In this document: positions 1 through 7,594 of the stretch, piece by piece | Numbering within the stretch: position 1 is the stretch's first letter | Layout: every line of letters begins with the position of its first letter | Source of the DNA: Streptomyces albospinus | GTDB lineage: Bacteria > Actinomycetota > Actinomycetes > Streptomycetales > Streptomycetaceae | DNA length: 44,275 nucleotides | Assembly: GCF_014648695.1 (NCBI RefSeq) | Contig: NZ_BMRP01000027.1 | Coordinates: 1-44,275, forward strand | Direction of reading: 5' to 3' | Position numbers and translations under genes: made by a program | The notes under the pieces: model-generated | Databases searched by the model: none | Told to the model about the DNA's origin: nothing | What the model saw: the letters and a program-made list of their open reading frames with translations, nothing else

Positions 1-526
1 GCGCGGTGGGGTTCACGTTCACCTCGGCCCAGGCGTCCGCGGGGGCCGGACCGGAACCGGAGACGGGACCCGCACCGGAACCGGAACCCGCATCGGAGCC
101 GGGCGCCGGGCCGGTCTGCGGCCCGGCACCGTCACCGGTGGCCTTCCGCCCGCCGATCCCGATCGCGTCCGCCGCCTCCTGCAACCACTCGGGCGGCGTC
201 AGCAAGAACGACGTGGCCTCCAGATCGATCCGCTGTGGCGCCTCCGCCGCGTGCCCGCCGTCGACCGGCGTGCCGTACTCCTCCTCGTACCGGCGGATCA
301 CCTCGCCCACCGGCAGCCCCGGCCACAGCGTGGTCTCCCCGCTGTCCCGGGCGATCACCAGCCGGCTGCGCCCGCCGTCACCGCCCGGACCGCCCTCGCG
401 GTCCTCCGCCCAGGCCACGAAGCCCAGGTCGAACTCCCTTACCCGCACCTCGCGCTGGAGCGGCGCCGGCACATCGCCGTTCACCCACTGCTCCGCGCGC
501 TCCTGCGCCTGCGCGAACGTCACCAC
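1..526 (-). CDS. Partial Imm35/YrhB-like immunity-type protein (N-terminal part)
   Basis: The gene starts at a GTG at 526 (523 is an equally possible GTG) and runs off the left edge, so only about 175 N-terminal residues are seen. The first ~85 residues (VVTFAQAQERAEQWVNG, then LGFVAWAED, SRLVIARDSGETTLWPG and VIRRYEEEYG) have the layout of a YrhB/Imm35-like domain: a helix, a strand ending in an aromatic-rich turn, then a strand followed by a G-x-x-x-x-x-PG turn. A segment with PPEWLQEAADAIG follows, then a linker of Gly/Ser/Pro repeats (about residues 128-160). It starts 5 bp after the stop of the WHH-SUKH gene at 532, with a GGTGGGGGG ribosome-binding stretch, so the two are probably co-transcribed. 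Proteins of this kind are usually annotated as SUKH-4 or toxin/immunity multidomain proteins in Streptomyces. The C-terminal domain that would decide the function lies outside the window. Confidence 0.65.
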   Translation of the reverse strand, partial: MVTFAQAQERAEQWVNGDVPAPLQREVRVREFDLGFVAWAEDREGGPGGDGGRSRLVIARDSGETTLWPGLPVGEVIRRYEEEYGTPVDGGHAAEAPQRIDLEATSFLLTPPEWLQEAADAIGIGGRKATGDGAGPQTGPAPGSDAGSGSGAGPVSGSGPAPADAWAEVNVNPTA

Positions 527-531
527 CGAGA

Positions 532-1539
532 TCAGCCCCCCACCGGCACGGCGTACGCGAAGCCGCCGTCCACCATCAGGTTCGCCACCGTCTCCAGCTC
601 CGGCGGATTGCCCGCCAGCCGCTCCAGGAACGCGTCGAAATCCGCACCGCACGGCAGCATCAGCTGCGCCACCCGCTCCTGCACCGCCAGACCGTCCCGG
701 TCCCGGGCATCGTCGTACGGGCAGAACCACACCGAGCCCAGCCCCTCGCCGCGCACCTTCACCGCGACCACACCGCCCTGCACGAACGCCGCTCCCAGAT
801 AGTCCTTGGTGAAGTGGTCCCGCAGACATTTGTTGACGTAGACCAGATCGTTCACCGCCGCGTCGTCGCGCACCGTGAAGAACGGCTGGTCGACCAGCAG
901 CCCCAGCTCCGCGTCGAGCGCCGCGCCCACCGGCGCGCAGCCGCCCGCCGCCTTCAGGAACGACCGGTACGCGCCCGGCAGCCGGTAGCCCAGCGCCTCC
1001 TCGGCCTGCGCCAGCTGCTCCTCACCCACCGACAACTCGCGCCGCGGCAGCCCGAAGTGCACCGGCCGGGTCTCCTGCAACGGCCGGGTGCCCCGCTTGT
1101 CGTGCGCCACCGCCGCCGTCGCCAGCCCCGCGTGGTGCCGCAGCAGCGCCTTCACCTCGACCGGGATCAGCTCCATGCGCCGGGTGCCCGCCACGTGGTG
1201 CCAGGTCCAGCCGTGCGGCGTCGCCACCGGGGGCACGTCTATCCACAGCTCGTGACCCTGTGCATGCAGCGCCGCGTTCGCCGACACATAGTCGGTCAGC
1301 CGCAGCTCGTCGACGCCGAAGCCCTCCGGCGGCTCCGCGATCTCCGCCGCCGCCCGGGCGTACGGCGAGAAGTCCGGGAAACCGCTCCCGTCCATCCGCA
1401 CCCCCGCCGGATACCGCGCGGCACGCACCGGATCCGGGAAATGCACGACCTGCCCGGCATAGGCCGAGTTCGGTGGCACGGGACGTCCTCCGGCCTGGAG
1501 GCCGGGATGCGCCCCCAGCCCTTGCCGACCTGTCGTCAT
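532..1539 (-). CDS. WHH-type HNH/Endo VII nuclease domain fused to SMI1/KNR4 (SUKH) domain
   Basis: The product is 335 residues. The ATG at 1539 was chosen because it follows an AGGGGG ribosome-binding site; the reading frame stays open further upstream but with no such site. Residues ~30-140 look like a WHH-family nuclease toxin domain: GFPDFSPYA (53-61), an ELWIDVPP strand, then GWTWHH with W113-H114-H115, ELIP, and the RHH at 134-136 followed by AG. These are the conserved WHH, LxP and HxxG-like elements of the HNH/Endo VII fold. Residues ~158-310 match SUKH (SMI1/KNR4): LSVGEEQLAQAEEALGYRLP, YRSFLKAAGG, and a C-terminal VWFCPYDDARD and FLERL. In polymorphic toxin systems WHH is normally the toxin and SUKH the immunity protein; here both are on one polypeptide. 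No signal peptide, WXG, PT-VENN, RHS or other delivery domain is seen. The nuclease call is by motif only, and the domain could be inactive. Confidence 0.72.
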   Translation of the reverse strand: MTTGRQGLGAHPGLQAGGRPVPPNSAYAGQVVHFPDPVRAARYPAGVRMDGSGFPDFSPYARAAAEIAEPPEGFGVDELRLTDYVSANAALHAQGHELWIDVPPVATPHGWTWHHVAGTRRMELIPVEVKALLRHHAGLATAAVAHDKRGTRPLQETRPVHFGLPRRELSVGEEQLAQAEEALGYRLPGAYRSFLKAAGGCAPVGAALDAELGLLVDQPFFTVRDDAAVNDLVYVNKCLRDHFTKDYLGAAFVQGGVVAVKVRGEGLGSVWFCPYDDARDRDGLAVQERVAQLMLPCGADFDAFLERLAGNPPELETVANLMVDGGFAYAVPVGG

Positions 1540-1832
1540 CGCGGTTGCCCCCTGGCTGAAGCTGGCTTTGGGGCACAGCCTATGCGGTGCCGCAACGCCC
1601 GCCCGTCGCCCCTGCCCACCCACGTCAGCCCGGCGACACACCAGCGTCACCCGGCCCCCCACCACCCCCGGCACCACCCCGCCGCACCGCGCCCACCAGC
1701 CCCGTTACCGAGCATCCGACGAACCGTCACACCCCAGTGACATCCCCGACAGCGTGCCCGACTACCGCAACGCCCAGCACATTTGGCAGTCTGACTCCGC
1801 AACCGGGGGATTGCAGGGAGGGAAGCACCACC

Positions 1833-2366
1833 ATGAGCACCACCGCACACCACACATCGACCACCGGAGACCCCCGCGCCACCGGCGACCCCCGCATCGG
1901 CTGGAGCGGCACCGCCGACACCGACCGCGCGCCCACGCTCCGCCACCGCCGCGACGGCATCCTCCCCACCACCGGCGCCGCCTTGTCCGTACGCGGACAA
2001 ACCCTCACCTGTACGGCCAGCAAGGCGGAACAGCCCCCCACCCTGCACCCCCTCGTACAGGACTTCCTCGACACCCTCGCCACCGACCGGCGCGACCGCT
2101 TCACCGGGCGATGTCCCGAGGCCGTCCTGCTCTCCCGGCACCTCACCGCCGTCGAGGCCAACCGCGGCAAACGCGCCTCCCGCAAGCCCCTCACCAACGG
2201 CGAGGCCCGCCGCTCCCTGAAACACTCCAAGATCACCGCACGCCACATCCGCGAGGACGGCGACCCCGAGCACGGCAGCTACGCACCGCCGTGCCGCTCC
2301 TGCGACGCCCTCCTCGCCCACTTCGGCGTCATGCCCATCGGGGCGACGACGCCCCAAGGGAGCTGA
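1833..2366 (+). CDS. YwqJ-related putative deaminase (toxin-type)
   Basis: The 177-residue product starts at the ATG at 1833 behind a GGGAGGGAAG ribosome-binding site; the open frame extends upstream but that part is low-complexity Pro/Arg. The C-terminal half carries the two signatures of the zinc-dependent deaminase fold: a Cys-Pro-Glu motif (C94-P95-E96 in TGRCPEAVLLSRHL), equivalent to the usual H/C-A-E, and P-P-C-R-S-C (C154, C157), with a strand-helix pattern between them. This arrangement fits the YwqJ family, which is thought to deaminate nucleic acid or nucleotides and occurs as toxin tips of polymorphic systems. The first ~50 residues are low-complexity and show no secretion signal. 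It is followed after 8 bp by a SUKH-3 gene, the expected immunity partner. Substrate and activity are unknown. Confidence 0.7.
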   Translation: MSTTAHHTSTTGDPRATGDPRIGWSGTADTDRAPTLRHRRDGILPTTGAALSVRGQTLTCTASKAEQPPTLHPLVQDFLDTLATDRRDRFTGRCPEAVLLSRHLTAVEANRGKRASRKPLTNGEARRSLKHSKITARHIREDGDPEHGSYAPPCRSCDALLAHFGVMPIGATTPQGS

Positions 2367-2374
2367 CCGCCGCC

Positions 2375-2935
2375 ATGCCGCCGACCCCCACGCCGCGCAC
2401 CCCCGCCCACGACCGCACCGGTTCCACCCGCTTCCCCGCCGCCGTGGACGTCGCGCTCCAGGACGCCGGCTGGCAGCCCGGCCGCTGGGACATAAAGCAG
2501 GCCGAGCACTGGGCCGACACGCTCCGCGCCCACACCTCCCCCGCCGGCCACCGCCACACCGTCTTCGCCGCCGCCGTCGAGGCCTGGGCCGAATTCGGCG
2601 GCCTGCACATCAAGGGCCCCGGGCCCGGCCGCCACATCGCCCCCACCCCGTTCGTCATCGACCCGCTGCACGGCCTCCACCTCGCCCGCACGCTCGGCGA
2701 CCTCGGCCGCGCCCTCGGAACCGACGTGGCACCCCTCGGCCGGGAAGAACTCCGCGACACCAAGACCGCCCACGGCGCCGCCCACCCCCAGGCCGCCCTC
2801 GCCATCGACACCGAGGGCCGCGTCTACAGCCTCGACCACACCGGCGACTGGTACCTGGGCCCGGACCTCGACCAGGCCCTGAGCACCCTCGTCCTGGGCA
2901 CCCGCCCGAGCCGGCTGACGGTCTCGGCGGACTGA
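2375..2935 (+). CDS. SUKH-3 family immunity protein
   Basis: This 186-residue protein starts at the ATG at 2375, preceded by AAGGGAG that overlaps the end of the deaminase gene, so the pair is translationally close. It shows the SUKH-3 pattern: FPAAVDVALQDAGWQPGRWD near the start, HTVFAAAVEAWAEFGGLHI, then FVIDPLHGLHLARTLGDLGRALGTDVAPLG, and a late strand pair (ALAIDTEGRVYSLDHTGDWYLG) with a helix DLDQALSTLVLG. SUKH proteins are immunity factors that bind and neutralise cognate nucleic-acid-targeting toxins, so the likely partner is the YwqJ-type deaminase immediately upstream. No membrane segment or signal peptide is present; it should be cytosolic. It converges with the sensor kinase gene at 3027. 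Confidence 0.75.
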   Translation: MPPTPTPRTPAHDRTGSTRFPAAVDVALQDAGWQPGRWDIKQAEHWADTLRAHTSPAGHRHTVFAAAVEAWAEFGGLHIKGPGPGRHIAPTPFVIDPLHGLHLARTLGDLGRALGTDVAPLGREELRDTKTAHGAAHPQAALAIDTEGRVYSLDHTGDWYLGPDLDQALSTLVLGTRPSRLTVSAD

Positions 2936-3026
2936 GCGGACCAGCCGCAGCGGAGCAGCGGGCAGCACACGGAAAACGGGCCGGGAACGGCTACGCCCCG
3001 CACCGCAGGGCACCTCACCGTCCGCC
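2936..3026. other. Short convergent intergenic gap
   Basis: These 91 bases separate the stops of the SUKH-3 gene (plus) and the sensor kinase (minus). I see no strong hairpin with a T tract; GC-rich short complementarities exist but are not convincing as a terminator. Confidence 0.4.
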
Positions 3027-4466
3027 TCAGCCGGCCGCGGCCCCGGCGCCCGCACCGGCCACCGGCACCACCGCCGACACCCGGAAACCCCCCGCGTCCG
3101 TAGGACCCGAGACGAAGACGCCGCCCAGCGCCGTCACCCGCTCCCGCATTCCGACCAGGCCGTTGCCCCCGCTCGGCAGCCCGGCGTCCGCCGCCCCGCG
3201 CTCCGACGGACCGTTCTCCACCTGCACCGCCACCTCGCCGGCCCGGTGCGCCAGCCGCACCCGCGCCCGCGCGCCCGGCGCGTGCTTGTGCACATTCGTC
3301 AGCGCTTCCTGCACCACCCGGTAGACGGTCTGCTCCACCCGCGCCGCATACCGGCGCCCGCCACCGCCGCCCGCGGCGACGGCACCGTGTTCCGCGGCCC
3401 CGGCCGCGCCCTCCACCGACAGCTCCACCGCCATCCCGGCCGCCCGGGACTGCCCCACCAGATCCCCCAGCTCCGCCAGGCAGGGTCCGTCCCCGTCCGG
3501 CTCCCCCGGCGCCGCCGCACCGGCCCCGTCCGCCGGTCCGTCCTCCGGCGCCGGCCGCACCGCCTGCGACGCCACCGCCACCAGCCGCTCCGGCTCGTCC
3601 GACCCGGCGGCACCGCGCACCGCCGGCCCCTCGGCCGTCCGCAGCACCCCCAGCATCTCCCGCAGCTCGGTCAGCGCCTGCCGCCCCATGTCCCCGACCA
3701 GCGCCGCGTTCTTCGCCGCCTTCTGCGGATCCTTCAGCGCCACCGCTTGCAGCGCCGCCGAGTGCACCACCATCAGGCTCACCCGGTGCGCGACCACGTC
3801 GTGCATCTCCCGCGCGATGCGGGTGCGCTCCTCATTACGGGCCCACTCGGCCCGCTCCTCGGCGCGGTCCGCGAGCAGCGACAACTCGCGCTCCAGACCG
3901 TCCGCCCGCTCCCGCAGGCTCTCCACGAGCCGCCGCCGGGCGCCGATGTAGAGCCCCCACAGCACCGGCGGCGCCGTCAGGACCACCGCCACCGCCAGCG
4001 CCATCGCCGGCACGACCCAGACCGGCGGATTGAAGTCGTGTTGCGCCGCCACGTCCTGCCGCAGACTGAGGAACGTCGTCACCAGCGTCCCCGTCACCGT
4101 CATCCCGGCCAGCAGCCCGGTGATCCGCCGCGGCACGTCCGACGCGGCGAGCGTGTACAGGCCCACCACGCTCAGCAGCCCGCCCATCTCGGCGGGCATC
4201 ACGGCGATCGAGACCAGCACCACGACGACCGGCCACTTACGGCGCACCAGCAGCACCGGCCCGGCCACCAGGCCGAGCAGCACCCCGAGCGCCTCGGGCA
4301 CCCCCACCGTGTGCGCGAACGGAGCCCCTTCCGTCATGCACTCCGCCGCGGACGCCACCGCCAGCAGCACGTCCAGCACGGCGCTGCGCCGCCGCGCCCA
4401 CCACCAGGGACCGCCCCCCGGCCTCCCGCGCGCAGCCACGTTCTCACTTGCCCCCGTTGCGGTCAT
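3027..4466 (-). CDS. NarL-type (HisKA_3) membrane sensor histidine kinase, orphan
   Basis: The product is 479 residues from the ATG at 4466 (MTATGASENVAARG). Residues ~25-185 are several hydrophobic stretches, giving probably four to six membrane helices, followed by a coiled-coil-like linker (VESLRERADGLERELSLLAD). The dimerisation/phosphoacceptor region is RIAREMHDVVAHRVSLMVVH with H222 as the predicted phosphorylated histidine. The ATPase part has the N-box (VVQEALTNVHKHAPG) and a G-box (GNGLVGMRERVTALGG) near the C-terminus. A ~90-residue Ala/Gly/Pro/Glu-rich low-complexity insert lies between DHp and the ATPase domain, roughly residues 270-350. NarL/DesK-type kinases normally sit beside a LuxR-type response regulator, but no such gene is adjacent here; the nearest are at 19128 and 25723. 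The signal sensed is unknown. Confidence 0.88.
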   Translation of the reverse strand: MTATGASENVAARGRPGGGPWWWARRRSAVLDVLLAVASAAECMTEGAPFAHTVGVPEALGVLLGLVAGPVLLVRRKWPVVVVLVSIAVMPAEMGGLLSVVGLYTLAASDVPRRITGLLAGMTVTGTLVTTFLSLRQDVAAQHDFNPPVWVVPAMALAVAVVLTAPPVLWGLYIGARRRLVESLRERADGLERELSLLADRAEERAEWARNEERTRIAREMHDVVAHRVSLMVVHSAALQAVALKDPQKAAKNAALVGDMGRQALTELREMLGVLRTAEGPAVRGAAGSDEPERLVAVASQAVRPAPEDGPADGAGAAAPGEPDGDGPCLAELGDLVGQSRAAGMAVELSVEGAAGAAEHGAVAAGGGGGRRYAARVEQTVYRVVQEALTNVHKHAPGARARVRLAHRAGEVAVQVENGPSERGAADAGLPSGGNGLVGMRERVTALGGVFVSGPTDAGGFRVSAVVPVAGAGAGAAAG

Positions 4467-4773
4467 ACCGACCAGCGTACGGGCGCCGCCGTCCGTTCCC
4501 CGGGTCAGTGTCCCGGCACGGGTCCGGCCCATTACCGCCCGTTCCGGCCAGATATCCCGTGAGCTGCGGAATCGTTCGCCTTTCTGCCGTCCGCCGCATT
4601 CGCGAGAGCGCCGGGGAGGCGGGAACGCCGGGGAGAGGGGTGCGACGGCCGCCCGTAAGCCGCGTTCCGGACGGCGCCGGCCCATACCGTCGCGTCGGAG
4701 GCTGGTGGTACGGCATAGTGGTGGGTGCCAAGCGACCGGCCTGACGTAATGTCCGGTTTGAATCGCTTTTCTA
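4467..4773. other. Intergenic region between sensor kinase and tRNA-Gln
   Basis: This 307-base gap must hold the divergent promoters of the kinase (minus) and the tRNA (plus). I could not pick out a convincing -10/-35 pair; TAATGT at 4747-4752 is a possible -10 for the tRNA but lacks a good -35 partner. No open reading frame in it has a plausible start and codon usage. Confidence 0.35.
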
Positions 4774-4845
4774 TCCCCTGTGGTGTAATTGGCAGCACTG
4801 AGGCTTTTGGTGCCTTATGTCCGGGTTCGAGTCCTGGCGGGGGAG
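4774..4845 (+). tRNA. tRNA-Gln (anticodon UUG)
   Basis: A 72-nt cloverleaf can be drawn by hand. The acceptor arm TCCCCTG pairs with CGGGGGA (one T-G pair). The D arm lies in GTGTAATTGGCAGCAC. The anticodon stem GAGGC/GCCTT encloses the 7-base loop TTTTGGT, whose bases 34-36 read TTG. The T arm CCGGG-TTCGAGT-CCTGG follows, then discriminator G. The 3' CCA is not encoded. The UUG anticodon reads CAA, and CAG by wobble. It lies upstream of glmU with a strong hairpin between them, so it is probably its own unit. No integrase or duplicated 3' end is seen beside it. Confidence 0.93.
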
Positions 4846-4867
4846 CACACGCCGGAAACGGCACGGT

Positions 4868-4897
4868 GCGGGTCCTGACCACTCGGTCAGGACCCGC
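4868..4897 (+). terminator. Strong hairpin terminator after tRNA-Gln
   Basis: GCGGGTCCTGACC (4868-4880) and GGTCAGGACCCGC (4885-4897) form a perfect 13-bp stem with an ACTC loop, 22 nt after the tRNA. There is no long T run, which is usual for Streptomyces terminators. Confidence 0.8.
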
Positions 4898-4928
4898 CCT
4901 CGTTTCCTCCGCAAAACGCCCCGGTATC

Positions 4929-4951
4929 CTTCGGGTGACCACCACCCGAAG
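4929..4951 (+). promoter_or_regulatory. Stem-loop in the glmU leader
   Basis: CTTCGGGTG (4929-4937) and CACCCGAAG (4943-4951) are perfect complements around ACCAC, 26 nt upstream of the glmU GTG. It could be an operator, an mRNA structure near the ribosome-binding site, or a second terminator arm. The sequence shows only the hairpin; the role is inferred. Confidence 0.4.
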
Positions 4952-4977
4952 TAGCCAAGAAGCCGAAGGGCATCCCC

Positions 4978-6459
4978 GTGAGCGCCAACCGCCCGGCCGC
5001 CGTCGTCGTTCTCGCAGCGGGTGAGGGAACCCGCATGAAGTCGACGACCCCCAAGGTCCTGCACGCGATCTGCGGACGCTCCCTCGTCGGACACGTCGTC
5101 GCCGCATCCCGCGAACTGGACCCCGAGCATCTCGTCGTGGTCGTCGGCCACGCCCGTGAGCAGGTGCGGGAGCACCTCGCCGAGGTAGACCCCGCCGTCC
5201 GCACCGCCGTACAGCACGAGCAGAACGGCACCGGGCACGCCGTGCGCACGGCGCTGGAGGAGCTGCGCGGCAGCGGAGCCGCCCTCGACGGCACGGTCGT
5301 CGTCGTGTGCGGCGACACCCCGCTGCTGACCGGCGAGACGCTGAAGAACCTGAGCGACACCCACGGGGCGGACGGGAACGCCGTCACCGTGCTGACCGCC
5401 GAGGTCCCGGACTCCACCGGGTACGGGCGGATCGTGCGGGACGAGGTCTCCGGCGCGGTGACCGCGATCGTCGAGCACAAGGACGCGACCGAGGCGCAGC
5501 GGGCGATCCGGGAGATCAACTCCGGGGTGTTCGCCTTCGACGCGCGGCTGCTGGTCGATGCGCTGGGCAAGGTGCGCACGGACAACAGCCAGGGCGAGGA
5601 GTACCTCACCGACGTGCTGGGGATCCTGCGCGAGGCCGGGCACCGGGTCGGCGCCGCGGTGGCGGCGGACCACCGGGAGATCCTGGGGATCAACAACCGC
5701 GTGCAGCTGGCGGAGGCGCGCCGACTGCTGAACGCGCGGCTGCTGGAGCGGGCGATGCTGGCCGGCGTGACGGTCGTCGATCCGGCCACGACGTGGGTGG
5801 ATGTGACGGTGTCGTTCGAGCAGGACGCGACGGTGCTGCCGGGGACGCAGCTGCTGGGTGCCACGCACGTCGGTGCGGGCGCCGAGGTGGGTCCGCAGTC
5901 GCGGCTGACGGACACCCGGGTCGGCGCGGACGCGTCGGTCTCGTTCACCGTCGCGGACGGCGCGGAGGTCGGGCCCGGGGCGTCGGTGGGTCCGTACGCG
6001 TATCTGCGGCCGGGGACGGTGCTGAGCGCGAAGGCGAAGGCCGGGACGTTCGTCGAGATGAAGAACTCGCAGATCGGCGAGGGCACGAAGGTGCCGCATC
6101 TGTCCTACGTGGGCGATGCGACGATCGGCGAGTACACCAACATCGGTGCGGCAAGCGTGTTTGTGAACTACGACGGTGAGGCAAAGCACCACACGACGGT
6201 CGGTTCGCACTGCAAGACGGGCTCGGACAACATGTTTGTGGCGCCTGTCACGATCGGGGACGGCGCGTACACCGCCGCCGGTTCGGTCATTACCAAGGAT
6301 GTGCCCCCGGGTTCGCTGGCGGTCGCGCGCGGCCAGCAGCGGAACATCGAGGGCTGGGTCGCGCGCAAGCGGCCCGGGAGCGCCGCCGCGCAGGCCGCTT
6401 CGTCTGCTCGCCAGGAGTCCGGTCAGGGCTCGGATCGGAAGTCCGAGGGCGAGCGGTGA
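4978..6459 (+). CDS. glmU: Bifunctional GlmU: GlcNAc-1-P uridyltransferase / glucosamine-1-P acetyltransferase
   Basis: GlmU makes UDP-N-acetylglucosamine from glucosamine-1-phosphate, acetyl-CoA and UTP, the cytosolic entry point for peptidoglycan and other amino-sugar polymers. The 493-residue product has the nucleotidyltransferase loop LAAGEGTRMKS (12-22) with PKVLH, a QNGTGHAVRTA uridine-binding segment, and a C-terminal left-handed beta-helix of hexapeptide repeats (VGADASVSFTVADGAEVGPGA, EIGPYAYLRPGT-like region, then YVGDATIGEYTNIGAASVFVNYDG). The last ~35 residues are a disordered tail rich in Ala/Ser/Gln. The GTG at 4978 follows GAAGGG. The length is normal for actinobacterial GlmU. 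It is followed after 73 bp by prs, a pairing conserved in many bacteria. Confidence 0.97.
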   Translation: MSANRPAAVVVLAAGEGTRMKSTTPKVLHAICGRSLVGHVVAASRELDPEHLVVVVGHAREQVREHLAEVDPAVRTAVQHEQNGTGHAVRTALEELRGSGAALDGTVVVVCGDTPLLTGETLKNLSDTHGADGNAVTVLTAEVPDSTGYGRIVRDEVSGAVTAIVEHKDATEAQRAIREINSGVFAFDARLLVDALGKVRTDNSQGEEYLTDVLGILREAGHRVGAAVAADHREILGINNRVQLAEARRLLNARLLERAMLAGVTVVDPATTWVDVTVSFEQDATVLPGTQLLGATHVGAGAEVGPQSRLTDTRVGADASVSFTVADGAEVGPGASVGPYAYLRPGTVLSAKAKAGTFVEMKNSQIGEGTKVPHLSYVGDATIGEYTNIGAASVFVNYDGEAKHHTTVGSHCKTGSDNMFVAPVTIGDGAYTAAGSVITKDVPPGSLAVARGQQRNIEGWVARKRPGSAAAQAASSARQESGQGSDRKSEGER

Positions 6460-6532
6460 CTGTGCCGAAGGGTATGCCGTGCGGGGCGTACCGTGATGAG
6501 CGCACGCAAACTGTGATGCAAGGAGATTTGCT

Positions 6533-7507
6533 GTGACCGGGATCAAGACGACCGGCGAGAAGAAGCTGATGCTCTTCTCCGGCCGCGCCCACCCCGAGCT
6601 TGCCGAGGAGGTCGCGCACCAGCTGGGTGTGGGCCTGGTCCCGACGAAGGCTTTCGACTTCGCGAATGGCGAGATCTATGTCCGCTACCAGGAGTCGGCG
6701 CGTGGCGCGGACTGCTTTCTGATCCAGAGCCACACGGCTCCGATCAACAAGTGGATCATGGAACAGCTGATCATGATCGATGCACTGAAGCGGGCCTCGG
6801 CCCGGAGCATCACCGTGGTCTGTCCGTTCTACGGGTACGCGCGCCAGGACAAGAAGCACCGCGGCCGGGAGCCGATTTCGGCGCGGCTGATCGCGGATCT
6901 GATGAAGACCGCGGGTGCCGACCGCGTGGTGACGGTCGATCTGCACACGGACCAGATCATGGGATTCTTCGACGGCCCGGTGGACCACCTCTTCGCGCTG
7001 CCGGTCCTCGCGGACTACGTCGGCGCGAAGGTCGACCGCTCGAAGCTGACGGTGGTTTCGCCGGACGCGGGCCGGGTGCGGGTCGCGGACCGCTGGTGCG
7101 ACCGGCTGGGCGCGCCGCTGGCGATCGTGCACAAGCGGCGCGACAAGGACGTGGCGAACCAGGTCACCGTCCACGAGGTCGTCGGCGATGTGCAGGACCG
7201 GGTGTGCGTGCTGGTCGACGACATGATCGACACCGGCGGCACGATCTGCGCGGCGGCGGACGCCCTGTTCGCGAACGGTGCGGCGGATGTGATCGTGACG
7301 GCGACGCACGGTGTGCTGTCGGGCCCGGCCGCGGACCGGCTGAAGAATTCGAAGGTGAGCGAGTTCGTGTTCACGAACACGCTGCCGACGCCTTCGGAGT
7401 TGGAGCTGGACAAGATCACGGTGCTGTCGATGGCACCGACCATCGCGCGGGCGCTCCGCGAGGTGTTCGAGGACGGCTCGGTGACGAGCCTCTTCGAGGA
7501 GCAGTGA
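6533..7507 (+). CDS. prs: Ribose-phosphate pyrophosphokinase (PRPP synthetase)
   Basis: The enzyme converts ribose-5-phosphate and ATP into PRPP for purine, pyrimidine, histidine, tryptophan and NAD synthesis. The 324-residue product starts at the GTG at 6533 with AAGGAG 7 nt upstream. Hallmarks are KLMLFSGRAHPELAEEVA, the ATP-binding loop PFYGYARQDKKHRGREPIS, the ribose-5-P/metal site VDLHTDQIMGFF, and the PRPP loop VLVDDMIDTGGTI. Length and motifs are those of class I enzymes. It is downstream of glmU and ends in a clear hairpin terminator before rplY. Confidence 0.97.
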   Translation: MTGIKTTGEKKLMLFSGRAHPELAEEVAHQLGVGLVPTKAFDFANGEIYVRYQESARGADCFLIQSHTAPINKWIMEQLIMIDALKRASARSITVVCPFYGYARQDKKHRGREPISARLIADLMKTAGADRVVTVDLHTDQIMGFFDGPVDHLFALPVLADYVGAKVDRSKLTVVSPDAGRVRVADRWCDRLGAPLAIVHKRRDKDVANQVTVHEVVGDVQDRVCVLVDDMIDTGGTICAAADALFANGAADVIVTATHGVLSGPAADRLKNSKVSEFVFTNTLPTPSELELDKITVLSMAPTIARALREVFEDGSVTSLFEEQ

Positions 7508-7522
7508 GCCGGATCCGGTAGT

Positions 7523-7548
7523 CCGGTGCGGGTGGTGGCCCGCACCGG
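7523..7548 (+). terminator. Hairpin terminator after prs
   Basis: CCGGTGCGGG (7523-7532) and CCCGCACCGG (7539-7548) form a perfect 10-bp stem with a TGGTGG loop, 16 nt after the prs stop codon. Confidence 0.75.
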
Positions 7549-7566
7549 AGGCACCGGAGATCCATT

Positions 7567-7594
7567 TTGGGGCGGCCTTCCCGCCGGGTAGACT
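7567..7594 (+). promoter_or_regulatory. Candidate promoter for rplY
   Basis: TTGGGG (7567-7572), a 16-bp spacer and TAGACT (7589-7594) resemble a housekeeping Streptomyces promoter. It would give a 5' leader of about 125 nt before rplY. The assignment is by eye only. Confidence 0.4.

Noticed and set aside
532..2935. Reading the left cluster as secreted polymorphic toxins
   Set aside because: No signal peptide, WXG, RHS or PT-VENN region is present in the genes that are complete, so secretion cannot be supported from this window.
4774..4845. tRNA-Gln as an integration site
   Set aside because: No integrase, no excisionase and no second copy of the tRNA 3' end were found in the window, and conserved housekeeping genes follow directly.
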